A stretch of DNA of 64,000 nucleotides from an uncultured Eubacterium sp. (GTDB lineage Bacteria > Bacillota > Clostridia > Oscillospirales > Acutalibacteraceae): positions 1 to 64,000 of the forward strand of contig NZ_CAKSZA010000007.1 in the NCBI RefSeq assembly GCF_934525195.1, in the 5' to 3' direction. The translations under genes and the position numbers were made by a program. The notes under the pieces were generated by a model. That model saw only the letters and a list, made by a program, of their open reading frames with translations, made no database searches and was not told the origin of the DNA. Below are positions 17,599-24,766 of the stretch, piece after piece. Each line of letters begins with the position of its first letter. Within the stretch, counting starts at the first letter, position 1.

Positions 17599-18175
17599 TA
17601 TTTCAGAATTCATTGCACAAAAATGGGTAGATAAAAATATAATTTCTGAAGAAGATTATGAACTATACCACTATGGGTGGTTTGTGGTTTTATCTGATTT
17701 ATGGTTGTTTATATTTAATCTAATAATTGGCGTAATATTTGATATTACATTATCAAGTATAGTTTTCTTTGTAGTATTTTTTTTAATACGACGATTTGCA
17801 GGTGGTTTTCACGCAAAGACAGAGTTACATTGTCAAATAATATCATTATCATTTCTGTTTTTTAGCATTGCTGCTATTAAGTATGTATTTATTAATATAG
17901 ATAATGTTTACCTATTCATTATTCATTTGATATGTGTTATTGTTTTGCCACTTGTTTCACCGGCAGATACACCCCAAAAACCACTTTCATTAAATGAAAA
18001 AAATCAATTCAAGAGAATAATCGGTTGCATAGGTGTCGCTTTATTTATAGTAAACTGTGTTTTGCTGTATTTTAATATTAAATTTCTTTCAACCGCAATT
18101 ATATGTGCTTTTGTTTTGGAAACCATTTTAGTGATTTTCGGGAGATTGTTGAATTGCAAATTAGCTGAGAATTAA
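17588..18175 (+). CDS. agrB: AgrB-like autoinducer-processing membrane peptidase
   Basis: A 195-residue polytopic membrane cysteine peptidase that cleaves the C-terminal tail of AgrD and helps form the ring. The family signature RRFAGGFHAKT is present. Putative catalytic His75 and Cys82 keep the 7-residue spacing of S. aureus AgrB His77/Cys84. The later SPADTPQKPL loop is also family-typical. About five hydrophobic segments are visible. The start overlaps agrD, as in many Clostridia where D precedes B, and an XRE gene begins at the very next base after its stop. Confidence 0.92.
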   Translation: MINNISEFIAQKWVDKNIISEEDYELYHYGWFVVLSDLWLFIFNLIIGVIFDITLSSIVFFVVFFLIRRFAGGFHAKTELHCQIISLSFLFFSIAAIKYVFINIDNVYLFIIHLICVIVLPLVSPADTPQKPLSLNEKNQFKRIIGCIGVALFIVNCVLLYFNIKFLSTAIICAFVLETILVIFGRLLNCKLAEN

Positions 18176-18499
18176 TTGAACTTTGGTACTTTATTAAAAG
18201 AAAAAAGAAAACAAAGAAATATATCACTAAGAAAAATGTCTGAATTGGTGAACTTGGGATATTCATATCTATCTGACATTGAAAATGATAAAAAACCTGC
18301 ACCGAATGATAAATCTGTATTGCTTATGGCAGATATACTGCATTTATCAGAAAATGAACGAATAGCATTTTTTGATAGTGCAGCTTTTTCAAAAGATAAA
18401 GATAAAAATAATTTTCATATTCCTGTTGATATAAGTGCATATATTAGTAGCAATGAAGATATAAAATCTCAAATCAGACATAATAAAAATAAAACATAG
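18176..18499 (+). CDS. XRE-family regulator co-transcribed with agrDB
   Basis: A 107-residue protein with an XRE domain at its N-terminus (FGTLLKEKRKQRNISLRKMS, then LGYSYLSDIENDKK) and a short C-terminal extension. The start is TTG 18176, one base after the agrB stop codon, so it is translated from the agr message. It would link production of the peptide to a second DNA-binding output. The target is unknown. Confidence 0.8.
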   Translation: MNFGTLLKEKRKQRNISLRKMSELVNLGYSYLSDIENDKKPAPNDKSVLLMADILHLSENERIAFFDSAAFSKDKDKNNFHIPVDISAYISSNEDIKSQIRHNKNKT

Positions 18500-18502
18500 A
18501 AA

Positions 18503-18538
18503 ACCGAAAGTATGTCCCTTATGGGATATATTTTCGGT
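18503..18538. other. Long stem-loop after the agrDB-XRE operon
   Basis: Imperfect inverted repeat ACCGAAAGTATGTCCC / GGGATATATTTTCGGT around a TTAT loop. It lacks a T-tract and may protect the mRNA 3' end ahead of the terminator that follows. Confidence 0.6.
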
Positions 18539-18580
18539 AGATATGTTCTCAATTAGCGAACAAAAAGATAGGTTATAAAA

Positions 18581-18615
18581 GATAGAAGTCGGAGTGATCC
18601 GGCTTCTATCTTTTT
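18581..18615 (+). terminator. Rho-independent terminator
   Basis: GATAGAAG-T-CGG pairs with CCGG-CTTCTATC around a short loop and is followed by TTTTTGTTCTTTTT. It ends the agrDB-XRE transcript. Confidence 0.85.
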
Positions 18616-18726
18616 GTTCTTTTTGAAAGGACGATATAACTATCTCTTTTTGGCAGCCTTATGTAGCAAAATATCCATAATCTCTGGATTTTAAAAATCA
18701 GAAAATTCAAAATTCGGAGGTTTAAT

Positions 18727-19263
18727 ATGAATAGTGATAAAAATAGATGCGTTGTGCAAAACGCTGAAAATAAAAAAGCTGTAACTTTGAAAGATACAAA
18801 AGAACAAGAAAAATCATCAATTTTTGATATTACAGTTGAACAATTGGTGGCATCATATGATTTTTTCAATATAAAATATGAAACAACCCTTGCTGAAGAT
18901 ATCATCAAATTGTGTAATGAAAATGGAATTACCACAGACGGAATGTTTCAGCAAAGGACTTGTGTATTAAGAATACAATATTCAAGATTAAGAGGTAATA
19001 AATATCATATTCCCAAAAAAGAAATATTGCTTTCGATATGCATAGGTTTAAGATTAAGTATTGAAGAAGTGACTGCGCTAATGGGAAAAGGCGGTTATTC
19101 GTTTACATATAACAACGAATTTGAACAAAAGAATAACCTTCCTTCATTCGACAGACTGATTCACGATTGTATTTGTATGAAGATTTATGACATTGACGAA
19201 ATCAATGCATTTTTAATCCAAAACGAATACAAAGAAAGGCTTGGCAGCAAGACTCTTATATGA
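18727..19263 (+). CDS. Divergent HTH-regulator-like protein, 178 aa
   Basis: Ribosome site GGAGG precedes ATG 18727. The first 50 residues are polar and probably disordered. The rest is helical: IPKKEILLSICIGLRLSIEE, a MGKGGYSF turn, then IHDCICMKIYDIDEINAFL ending in RLGSKTLI. The alternation of a lambda-repressor-like helical bundle with the terminal LGS motif resembles a Firmicutes family of XRE-like proteins that I know only as uncharacterised. It stands alone between terminators, followed by the structured-RNA region. Function unknown. Confidence 0.6.
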   Translation: MNSDKNRCVVQNAENKKAVTLKDTKEQEKSSIFDITVEQLVASYDFFNIKYETTLAEDIIKLCNENGITTDGMFQQRTCVLRIQYSRLRGNKYHIPKKEILLSICIGLRLSIEEVTALMGKGGYSFTYNNEFEQKNNLPSFDRLIHDCICMKIYDIDEINAFLIQNEYKERLGSKTLI

Positions 19264-19393
19264 GATTTGGTAAAAATGCTGAACAGCAGAAAAAATGTAA
19301 CTTTCAAAGATACACGCTATATTTTGAAATTAATTATACTGAAGCCAATGAAATGCTTGAGAGCATTTCAGGAACCTTGACAATTGAATATAC

Positions 19394-19665
19394 CATATAG
19401 CAAATACTTTCCCATTATTGTTTCTGACGAACAGGGGCAAGCAGCTTTAGCACGAACAAGAGTCATTATGACTCTTTGTTTGTTGGCTACGAACTATCAG
19501 TGGTGCTGATAGGTATGCGATGACAGATAATGGGGATAATGATACTTCTGTCCAGTCAAAAGTCGAGCGTGATAAAACCGTCGCAACCAAAGAGGGCAGC
19601 TCGGAGAGATCCTCGGAGTGGTGAGATTCCAATGATAAGGTTAACCGACCTTAGTTTGCTATATG
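19394..19665 (+). ncRNA. Candidate large structured RNA of unknown class
   Basis: The 575 bp between 19264 and 19838 has no credible ORF but folds extensively. A perfect 11-bp closing stem joins CATATAGCAAA (19394-19404) and TTTGCTATATG (19655-19665). Inside it, CCCATTAT (19411-19418) pairs with ATAATGGG (19527-19534). This encloses a hairpin at 19455-19480 (AGAGTC/GACTCT core) and one at 19494-19512 (CTATCAG/CTGATAG). The 3' part contains repeated CTCGGAG. A terminator follows 8 bp later. I assign the plus strand because of that terminator. I do not recognise tmRNA, RNase P, 6S, SRP or group I/II hallmarks. raiA, ROOL, GOLLD or omega-type RNAs remain to be tested. Confidence 0.6.
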
Positions 19666-19672
19666 CCCAAAA

Positions 19673-19700
19673 GCAATAAAGATTATTCTTTATTGCCTTT
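19673..19700 (+). terminator. Terminator after the structured RNA
   Basis: Perfect 9-bp stem GCAATAAAG / CTTTATTGC (19673-19681 with 19688-19696) followed by CTTTG. The T-tract is short, so this is moderate evidence. Confidence 0.6.
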
Positions 19701-19838
19701 GTCAGGGGTGTCGTGGACAAGTATGACATTACGCAAAATAACTTTAAAATATGACGGCATAGGTTTAATTTTTAGTGATAATATGTATATTCAATCAAAC
19801 TAACTGCCTGTGCCGTTATACATACAGGAGTCAGTATA

Positions 19839-20201
19839 ATGAACATAGTCAAGCGTGGAGAAATATACTACGCTGATTTAAGCCCTGTTATCGGCAGTGA
19901 GCAGGGCGGTGTCAGACCGGTAGTTATTATTCAAAACGATAAAGGAAATAAATATAGTCCAACAACAATTGTTGCTCCGATTACGAGCAGAAAAAAAGCA
20001 AGGATACCAACACATGTGCTGATTGATAATCCTTGTTTAAAATGTAAATCTCTGATTTTGCTTGAACAGATACGAATAGTTGATAAATCAAGATTAGGAG
20101 AGTATATAGGTGCATTAACTGTCGAAGAATCAGAAAAGCTTGATACAGCAATTGCAAAGAGTTTAGATGTTGAAATACAGAAAGAAGGTGTCAATTTATG
20201 A
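19839..20201 (+). CDS. MazF/PemK-family endoribonuclease toxin, orphan
   Basis: A 120-residue protein with the MazF fold: [20 protein letters not shown] at the N-terminus (the conserved loop and Arg), RPVVIIQND, and VAPITS with RKKARIPTH. Family members cut mRNA at short motifs. Length is normal and AGGAG precedes the ATG. No MazE-like antitoxin gene lies directly upstream, where only the structured RNA is found. It overlaps the next gene by 4 bp, linking it to the excisionase and integrase, so it probably helps maintain the element. The antitoxin may be the RNA, the downstream HTH protein, or encoded elsewhere. Confidence 0.9.
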   Translation: MNIVKRGEIYYADLSPVIGSEQGGVRPVVIIQNDKGNKYSPTTIVAPITSRKKARIPTHVLIDNPCLKCKSLILLEQIRIVDKSRLGEYIGALTVEESEKLDTAIAKSLDVEIQKEGVNL

Positions 20202-20398
20202 AATATAATAATTATGATGAGATGCCGATGTTTTTATCTATTAAAGATGTATCGGATACAATAGGTTTGTCAATATCAAGAATATATGATATAGCAAGCA
20301 CAGATAAAACCTTCCCATGTGTCGTTCTGGGCAGGCGAAAAGTAGTGCCGAGAGATGAATTTAAATCGTGGATTAAAGCGAGTTCTAAAGGTTTTTAA
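20198..20398 (+). CDS. AlpA/excisionase-like small HTH protein
   Basis: A 66-residue MerR-like helix-turn-helix protein: [20 protein letters not shown], then [20 protein letters not shown], a pattern shared by excisionases and AlpA regulators. It starts inside the mazF stop codon (ATGA) and lies 83 bp before the integrase, the standard xis-int order. It would bend DNA at the attachment site or regulate the integrase. It might also serve as partner of the MazF toxin. Confidence 0.8.
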   Translation: MKYNNYDEMPMFLSIKDVSDTIGLSISRIYDIASTDKTFPCVVLGRRKVVPRDEFKSWIKASSKGF

Positions 20399-20481
20399 TG
20401 GTCGCAGCCAAACACCCATATTTATCTGGATATTAGGGAAAAAGTGTGGTATTGTTGGTGTTGCAAAGGAGATGATACAAT

Positions 20482-21693
20482 ATGGCAAAAAGAGCCAAAG
20501 GAACGGGAACATTGAGAAAAAGAGCAGATGGAAGGTGGGAAGGTCGCCTTTACATCGGCAAAGATGAAAACGGAAAGAATAATTACAAAACCGTTACACA
20601 CATGAAAAAGTCAGAGTGTCAGAAAAAACTCGACATACTTATTGCGGAAAATGAAAAAAGAAAACGCAATGATGGATGTAAATACGGTGATTGCGTTAAT
20701 CCTACCGTTGAGGAATGGAATAAGATCTACATTGAAAATTTTTGCACAGGATACTTAAAATCAAAAACGATATCGGGGTACAAATCAATGATTAAGAATT
20801 ATATAAATCCTTACTTGGGTAAATATCACCTCAGAGATTTATCAAAGTTAATCTGTCAGCAATATATAATGGATGTATATGAGAATGGCAGAATAAATCA
20901 GAAAAGAGCAAGTGACATTGCTCAAGGTCTAAGTTCAAGAACTGTAAAAGATATAAAGATAATTTTGCATGCATCTCTTGAAAAAGCAGTAGATGAAGGG
21001 ATAATAGATAAAAATCCAACAGATAAATTGAATATGCCGAAAGACAGAGTTAGAGGAATGACAACTCTGACTAAAGAACAAAGCAACCGCTTACTTGAAG
21101 AAGCCTTCAACAGCGGTTGCTTTGAATTTTATTACCTTGAATTAACAACAGGATTAAGACTTGGCGAAATCCTTGCATTAGAGTGGGAAGATTTAGATGT
21201 GAAAAACAAGACACTCTCAATAACTAAGCAAGTACAGAGAATTGATGGAACACTGCAAGCAGAAACTCCGAAAACAAAAAATTCGATAAGAACAATTGCA
21301 ATTAGCTCTGATTGTGCAACAGCACTTGCAAGATTAAAAATGCGACAGCCGAAAGGAACAAAACTCATGTTCCCATCACCCGAAACAGGAACATATCGGG
21401 ATCAGAATGCAGTAACAAGAAAGTTTAAACGAATGCTGAGGCGAGCAGGTTTACCACAGGAAGTAAGATTCCACGATTTAAGACACACATGTGCCACAAT
21501 CGCACTTGAAGAGGGTGTGGAAATCAAAGCATTGTCAAGTATGCTTGGACACTCAGATGTGGCATTCACTATGAACACATATGTCCATGCAACAAAAAAG
21601 ATAAAGACATCTGCTGCGGATAAAATGGAAGCAGCCTTTCAAATAGGATACTCAGCAGTTATGGATGTTGAATGCAAATTAAAAGAAGCATAA
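20482..21693 (+). CDS. Tyrosine integrase of the integrative element
   Basis: A 403-residue phage/ICE integrase with three parts. An AP2-like arm-binding domain (GTGTLRKRADGRWEGRLYIG) and a core-binding SAM-like domain (about 75-180) come first. The catalytic domain follows, with Arg in TTGLRLGEIL, a Lys in the beta-hairpin, His-x-x-Arg in HDLRHTCAT, His in LGHSD and Tyr in MNTYVHA. The ribosome site AAAGGAG is good. Being the last gene before a tRNA-Arg whose 3' end faces it, it most likely integrates at that tRNA. The distal attachment copy would lie left of base 1. Confidence 0.93.
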   Translation: MAKRAKGTGTLRKRADGRWEGRLYIGKDENGKNNYKTVTHMKKSECQKKLDILIAENEKRKRNDGCKYGDCVNPTVEEWNKIYIENFCTGYLKSKTISGYKSMIKNYINPYLGKYHLRDLSKLICQQYIMDVYENGRINQKRASDIAQGLSSRTVKDIKIILHASLEKAVDEGIIDKNPTDKLNMPKDRVRGMTTLTKEQSNRLLEEAFNSGCFEFYYLELTTGLRLGEILALEWEDLDVKNKTLSITKQVQRIDGTLQAETPKTKNSIRTIAISSDCATALARLKMRQPKGTKLMFPSPETGTYRDQNAVTRKFKRMLRRAGLPQEVRFHDLRHTCATIALEEGVEIKALSSMLGHSDVAFTMNTYVHATKKIKTSAADKMEAAFQIGYSAVMDVECKLKEA

Positions 21694-21727
21694 TATAATG
21701 TAAAAATTATTATATAATATATAGAAA

Positions 21728-21752
21728 AGCCGTTACAACTGATGTAACGGCT
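21728..21752. terminator. Stem-loop after the integrase
   Basis: AGCCGTTACA pairs perfectly with TGTAACGGCT over 10 bp with a 5-nt loop, shortly after the integrase stop. The downstream T-tract is weak, so it may terminate or only stabilise the message. Confidence 0.6.
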
Positions 21753-21772
21753 GAATTACTTTCTGAAAATAA

Positions 21773-21921
21773 GTGGTCGCTGTTGTGGTCATAATAAAAA
21801 AATATACAGAAATATGCAAAAACAGCAAAAAATATACATTTGCTAAAATATATAATATAAAACATATATTATATAGAAAAACGGAGTAGCTATGTGGTCG
21901 TTTTTGAAGAATAAGTGGTCG
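21773..21921. repeat. Four GTGGTC repeats, candidate integrase arm sites
   Basis: GTGGTC occurs at 21773, 21785, 21894 and 21915, all in the same orientation, within the gap between the integrase and the tRNA; three continue as GTGGTCG. Short spaced repeats next to int are typical of arm-type binding sites for integrases with an AP2-like N-terminus. Confidence 0.5.
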
Positions 21922-21951
21922 TAAAAAATGATGTTTCTAAAGCAATTAAGG

Positions 21952-22001
21952 AAAATAAAAAATCCTTGAAACCAAGTAATATCAATGGTTTCAAGGATTT
22001 T
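21952..22001 (-). terminator. Terminator of the tRNA-Arg transcript
   Basis: Perfect 15-bp inverted repeat (21959-21973 with 21987-22001), read on the minus strand and followed by TTTTATTTT. It lies a few bases past the 3' CCA of the tRNA. Confidence 0.85.
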
Positions 22002-22006
22002 ATATG

Positions 22007-22083
22007 TGGTACGCCGGAAGGGACTCGAACCCCCGACCTACTGGTTCGTAGCCAGTCACTCTATCCAGCTGAGCTACCGGCGC
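22007..22083 (-). tRNA. tRNA-Arg (anticodon ACG)
   Basis: The minus strand folds as a full cloverleaf: acceptor GCGCCGG/CCGGCGT, D arm GCTC/GAGT, anticodon arm ACTGG/CCAGT with loop CTACGAA, T arm with TTCGAGT loop, discriminator A and encoded CCA. The anticodon is ACG, normally converted to ICG. It marks the chromosomal end of the integrated element. Confidence 0.95.
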
Positions 22084-22133
22084 GTAACACCTTATTAAAT
22101 TGTAAATATGCGCTTTATACAAAAACGACTGTT

Positions 22134-22176
22134 TGGTTCGTAGCCAGTCACTCTATCCAGCTGAGCTACCAGCGCA
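22134..22176 (-). pseudogene. Truncated tRNA-Arg copy (5' half only)
   Basis: A 37-bp segment (22134-22170) is identical to 22042-22078 in the intact tRNA and covers the D arm and anticodon arm. The acceptor strand has one change (GCGCTGG). The T arm and 3' end are missing. It lies between the likely native promoter and the intact tRNA, so it looks like the leftover 5' half of the original gene after a recombination event that supplied a new full copy. Confidence 0.85.
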
Positions 22177-22205
22177 TATGCAAGTGTTTTTCACTTGCGC
22201 AAATT

Positions 22206-22234
22206 ACTATAACACATTGCACAATAAAATGCAA
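22206..22234 (-). promoter_or_regulatory. Promoter for the tRNA-Arg region
   Basis: On the minus strand TTGCAT and TATAGT are separated by 17 bp. It would transcribe first the truncated copy, then the intact tRNA. A short TGCAAGTG/CACTTGCG hairpin follows at 22180-22200. Confidence 0.6.
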
Positions 22235-22269
22235 GCATTTTTTTGCAAATATGCTAAATAATTTTTATA

Positions 22270-22728
22270 TTATTTTTGCGGATTGTCTGCAATGAACTTT
22301 TCAAGCAAGTCTGCCGACATTTTTACAAGTTCACCGCACGGACGCTTTTTATAATAGGTATCCGTTCTTTTTTCGGGTTGAGGATTGTCGAATCCGTCTT
22401 GAGTTAATCCCAACAAATCACGGCAAACGACCGAGCCGTTTTTATCCTTAAACTCACCTGCCACCTTTTGAACATCGGCATAGAGCTGTGCCTTTGCATC
22501 GGCATCGGTTGGGTCTGAATAACCGTAAAGTGCGGACAAAACAAACGCAGTTCCGCTGACTGTTCCGCAAACCTCTCTCATTCTGCCCATTCCGCCGCCA
22601 AATCCGCCTGTAAGACGGGCAATCAGTTTGCCGTCCATTCCGACTTCATCGGCAAAAGCAAGAGCCACCGACTGTGAGCAATTATAGCCCTGCTCAAAAT
22701 ATCCCTTTGCAATATCGCCCTTTGACAT
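22270..22728 (-). CDS. C_GCAxxG_C_C family redox-type protein
   Basis: A 152-residue cytoplasmic protein with the family pattern NCSQSV near residue 17, GGFGGGMGRMREVCGTVSG near 41-59, and later cysteines in VVCRDL and RPCGEL. The family (PF09719) is widespread in anaerobes and of uncertain function, with conserved cysteines suggesting metal or redox chemistry. It overlaps the upstream zinc-ribbon gene by 1 bp, so the two are co-expressed. Confidence 0.85.
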   Translation of the reverse strand: MSKGDIAKGYFEQGYNCSQSVALAFADEVGMDGKLIARLTGGFGGGMGRMREVCGTVSGTAFVLSALYGYSDPTDADAKAQLYADVQKVAGEFKDKNGSVVCRDLLGLTQDGFDNPQPEKRTDTYYKKRPCGELVKMSADLLEKFIADNPQK

Positions 22729-23429
22729 TATTCGTAATCCTCTGAAACATCTGTAATATCGGTAAACACAGCCTCTAATTCCGTGTTATCCTTAACAGCG
22801 AAAGTGTACACCTCATTTGATGAAACTCTCTTACCGTTTTTGTACCAACCGTCAAATTCAAAATCATCATCGGCTCTGGCAATAACGGTGCACTTCTCGC
22901 CCTCTGCATAAGAGCCGTCGCCTTCGACCTCGCCACCCTGCGAACAGCTAACTGTTACGGTGTACTCAACAGGAGCAACTGTTGTCGGCTTGGTTGTCGA
23001 TTGAGTGGTGGATTCGGTTGTCGGTTCTGTTGTTGAAGGAGCAACAGTTGTTGACGGTGCTTCCGATGTTGAAGCAACGGGAATCGATGTGTCCGCAACA
23101 TCGTTGTTCTTCTTTGAATTGCTGACAAGAACAGCCACAAGAGCCGTAACGGCAATTGCAAGAACAACCGCAAGCACAACAATTGTTATGATAGTTTTTT
23201 CTTTTTTCTTATTCTGCTCTGATTTTGCAGGTGCGCCTTGAGTGCCTCTCTGCTGAGGAACAGACTGTCTTTGATTGGACTGAACAACAGGGGCAACCCT
23301 TGTTTTGCCCATATCGTCATCGTTGATTATATCATTATCGTTATCGTCCTCATCATAAAGAGGAGAACCGCAATTTTGGCAAATATATAAATTATCGTCG
23401 TTTTCGCTTCCGCAATTCTTACATCTCAT
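22728..23429 (-). CDS. Zinc-ribbon membrane protein with extracellular repeat domain
   Basis: A 233-residue protein. The N-terminal zinc ribbon (CKNCGS...CQNCGS) is followed by an acidic linker (about 25-40), a polar stretch, one membrane helix at about residues 78-102 (TIITIVVLAVVLAIAVTALV) and a Thr/Pro-rich stalk. The C-terminal module VTVSCSQGGEVEGDGSYAEG ... FDGWYKNGKRV is of the InlB B-repeat/Flg_new type. The cytoplasmic ribbon and exposed repeat suggest a sensor or scaffold at the membrane. No partner is indicated apart from the downstream C_GCAxxG_C_C gene. Confidence 0.8.
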   Translation of the reverse strand: MRCKNCGSENDDNLYICQNCGSPLYDEDDNDNDIINDDDMGKTRVAPVVQSNQRQSVPQQRGTQGAPAKSEQNKKKEKTIITIVVLAVVLAIAVTALVAVLVSNSKKNNDVADTSIPVASTSEAPSTTVAPSTTEPTTESTTQSTTKPTTVAPVEYTVTVSCSQGGEVEGDGSYAEGEKCTVIARADDDFEFDGWYKNGKRVSSNEVYTFAVKDNTELEAVFTDITDVSEDYE

Positions 23430-23652
23430 AATGAATACCTCCGCATTTTTGATAATTATAACACATATAATGGTTTAGTACAATACGATTATCATTTTAT
23501 CATAAATTTTTAACAAAAAAAGTATTAGTTTTTAATTAATTTTGAATTATTTTGCATTTACCTATTGACTTTTATCTCGATTTGTAATAAATTTATGGTG
23601 TAAATGTTTTCTGTAAAGACGGAAGCAGATTAAGGAAAGGGGATTCCCATAA

Positions 23653-24633
23653 ATGAAGAAACTAATCAAAAGTATTACATGTTTGGCTTTGGTTGCTGCT
23701 CTTGTAGCTTCTCTCGCAGGATGTGCAAAGCTTAACTATGTAACAAACGGAACAATCACAGCAATTCAAGAAGTTAAGTCAGGCGACTGGAAGAATGCCG
23801 GCAAAGACGAAGCAGACGCAGCAGCTGAAGAAGATGTATCTGTTCTTGACAAGTCATTTGAAGCAGGCACATACGGTGGTGTTGAATTCAAGAGCCTTGA
23901 AGATGTTGCAAACTACTATGTTGAAGCTTACAACTACACAAAGACACTTACTGCTCAGTACAAGGATGCTGACGGCAACACAAAGACATTCTACAAATTG
24001 CTCGGTACTGAAGACTTGCAGGTTGGCGATGTTATGATCGACGGCAAGGCAAACAGCACAATCAACAGCCTTGTTCCAAGCATCGTTGGTCCTATGTTTG
24101 ACGCTAACTCATGGAGCCTTGTTCCAAGTGGAAGCAGAGAGCCGGAATTCGACAACAACCTCGATGACGACACAAGAAAGAACGACAACGACTACAGAAC
24201 ATCTGCATTCAAGGCTGAGTACATTCTTGACGCAAATGTTGTTGACAACAACGACGGCACAATCACATTGACAATTCAGCCTAAGCAGGAAGAACTTGCT
24301 TTCCGTGGTGAAGGTTCACAGGGTTCATTCTTTGAAGTTCTCGGCGACATCACAGGCGCAGTTAAGAGCATCACAGTTCTCTCATTCACAGAGGGTGACG
24401 CTACTGATAACGTAAAGGTTATGTACAAGGGTGGTACAGGTTCTGTAACTATCGATACAAAGACAAAGGAAATCGTTTCTGCTCACTACACAATGATTGC
24501 TAACGTAGACGTAACACACGCTTGCATCGCAATCATCAAGGATAAGAGTGCATCTGTTAAGATCACTTACACAAACGAATATCCTGCATCTGATGATTAC
24601 CTCAAGGAGAGAAGAGGTATCACAAGATTATAA
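23653..24633 (+). CDS. Abundant-looking lipoprotein of unknown function
   Basis: A 326-residue lipoprotein with lipobox LAGC at about residue 23. The body is soluble and rich in Asp, Asn, Lys and Thr; no domain is recognised. Codon choice differs from the neighbours (heavy use of AAC, AAG, GTT, GCT, GAC), the pattern seen in highly expressed genes. It is monocistronic, with AAAGGGG upstream and a strong terminator after. A possible promoter TTGACT-17-TAAATT lies at 23565-23593. Confidence 0.8.
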   Translation: MKKLIKSITCLALVAALVASLAGCAKLNYVTNGTITAIQEVKSGDWKNAGKDEADAAAEEDVSVLDKSFEAGTYGGVEFKSLEDVANYYVEAYNYTKTLTAQYKDADGNTKTFYKLLGTEDLQVGDVMIDGKANSTINSLVPSIVGPMFDANSWSLVPSGSREPEFDNNLDDDTRKNDNDYRTSAFKAEYILDANVVDNNDGTITLTIQPKQEELAFRGEGSQGSFFEVLGDITGAVKSITVLSFTEGDATDNVKVMYKGGTGSVTIDTKTKEIVSAHYTMIANVDVTHACIAIIKDKSASVKITYTNEYPASDDYLKERRGITRL

Positions 24634-24660
24634 TCAACCGATTATAAGTGAATACAAACC

Positions 24661-24692
24661 AAAGGCTATGGAAAAATCCGTAGCCTTTTTTG
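24661..24692 (+). terminator. Rho-independent terminator of the lipoprotein gene
   Basis: AAAGGCTA and TAGCCTTTTTTG form an 8-bp stem with a U-rich end, 27 bp past the stop codon. Confidence 0.9.
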
Positions 24693-24720
24693 TTGCCTGC
24701 AAATCAAACTAGACATAAAT

Positions 24721-24755
24721 AAAGACGAGGAACGATACTTCATTCCTCGCCTTTG
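24721..24755 (-). terminator. Rho-independent terminator of the rsmA-MATE-GNAT run
   Basis: On the minus strand GCGAGGAA pairs with TTCCTCGT, flanked by AAAGG/TCTTT, just past the stop of the 193-aa gene. Confidence 0.8.
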
Positions 24756-24766
24756 TATTTTTGCAG

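Noticed and set aside
19394..19700. tmRNA, RNase P RNA, 6S RNA, SRP RNA or group I/II intron at this position
   Set aside because: None of the signature sequences of those RNAs could be found by eye; left as an unknown structured RNA.
1..22006. Prophage
   Set aside because: No capsid, tail, terminase, holin or lysin genes; the only peptidase fragment and the VirD4 gene indicate a conjugative-type element.
21915..22295. 126-aa plus-strand ORF containing GTRTPDLLVRSQSLYPAELPA
   Set aside because: It is the reverse translation of the tRNA-Arg and its half copy, a well-known annotation artefact; it also lacks a ribosome site.
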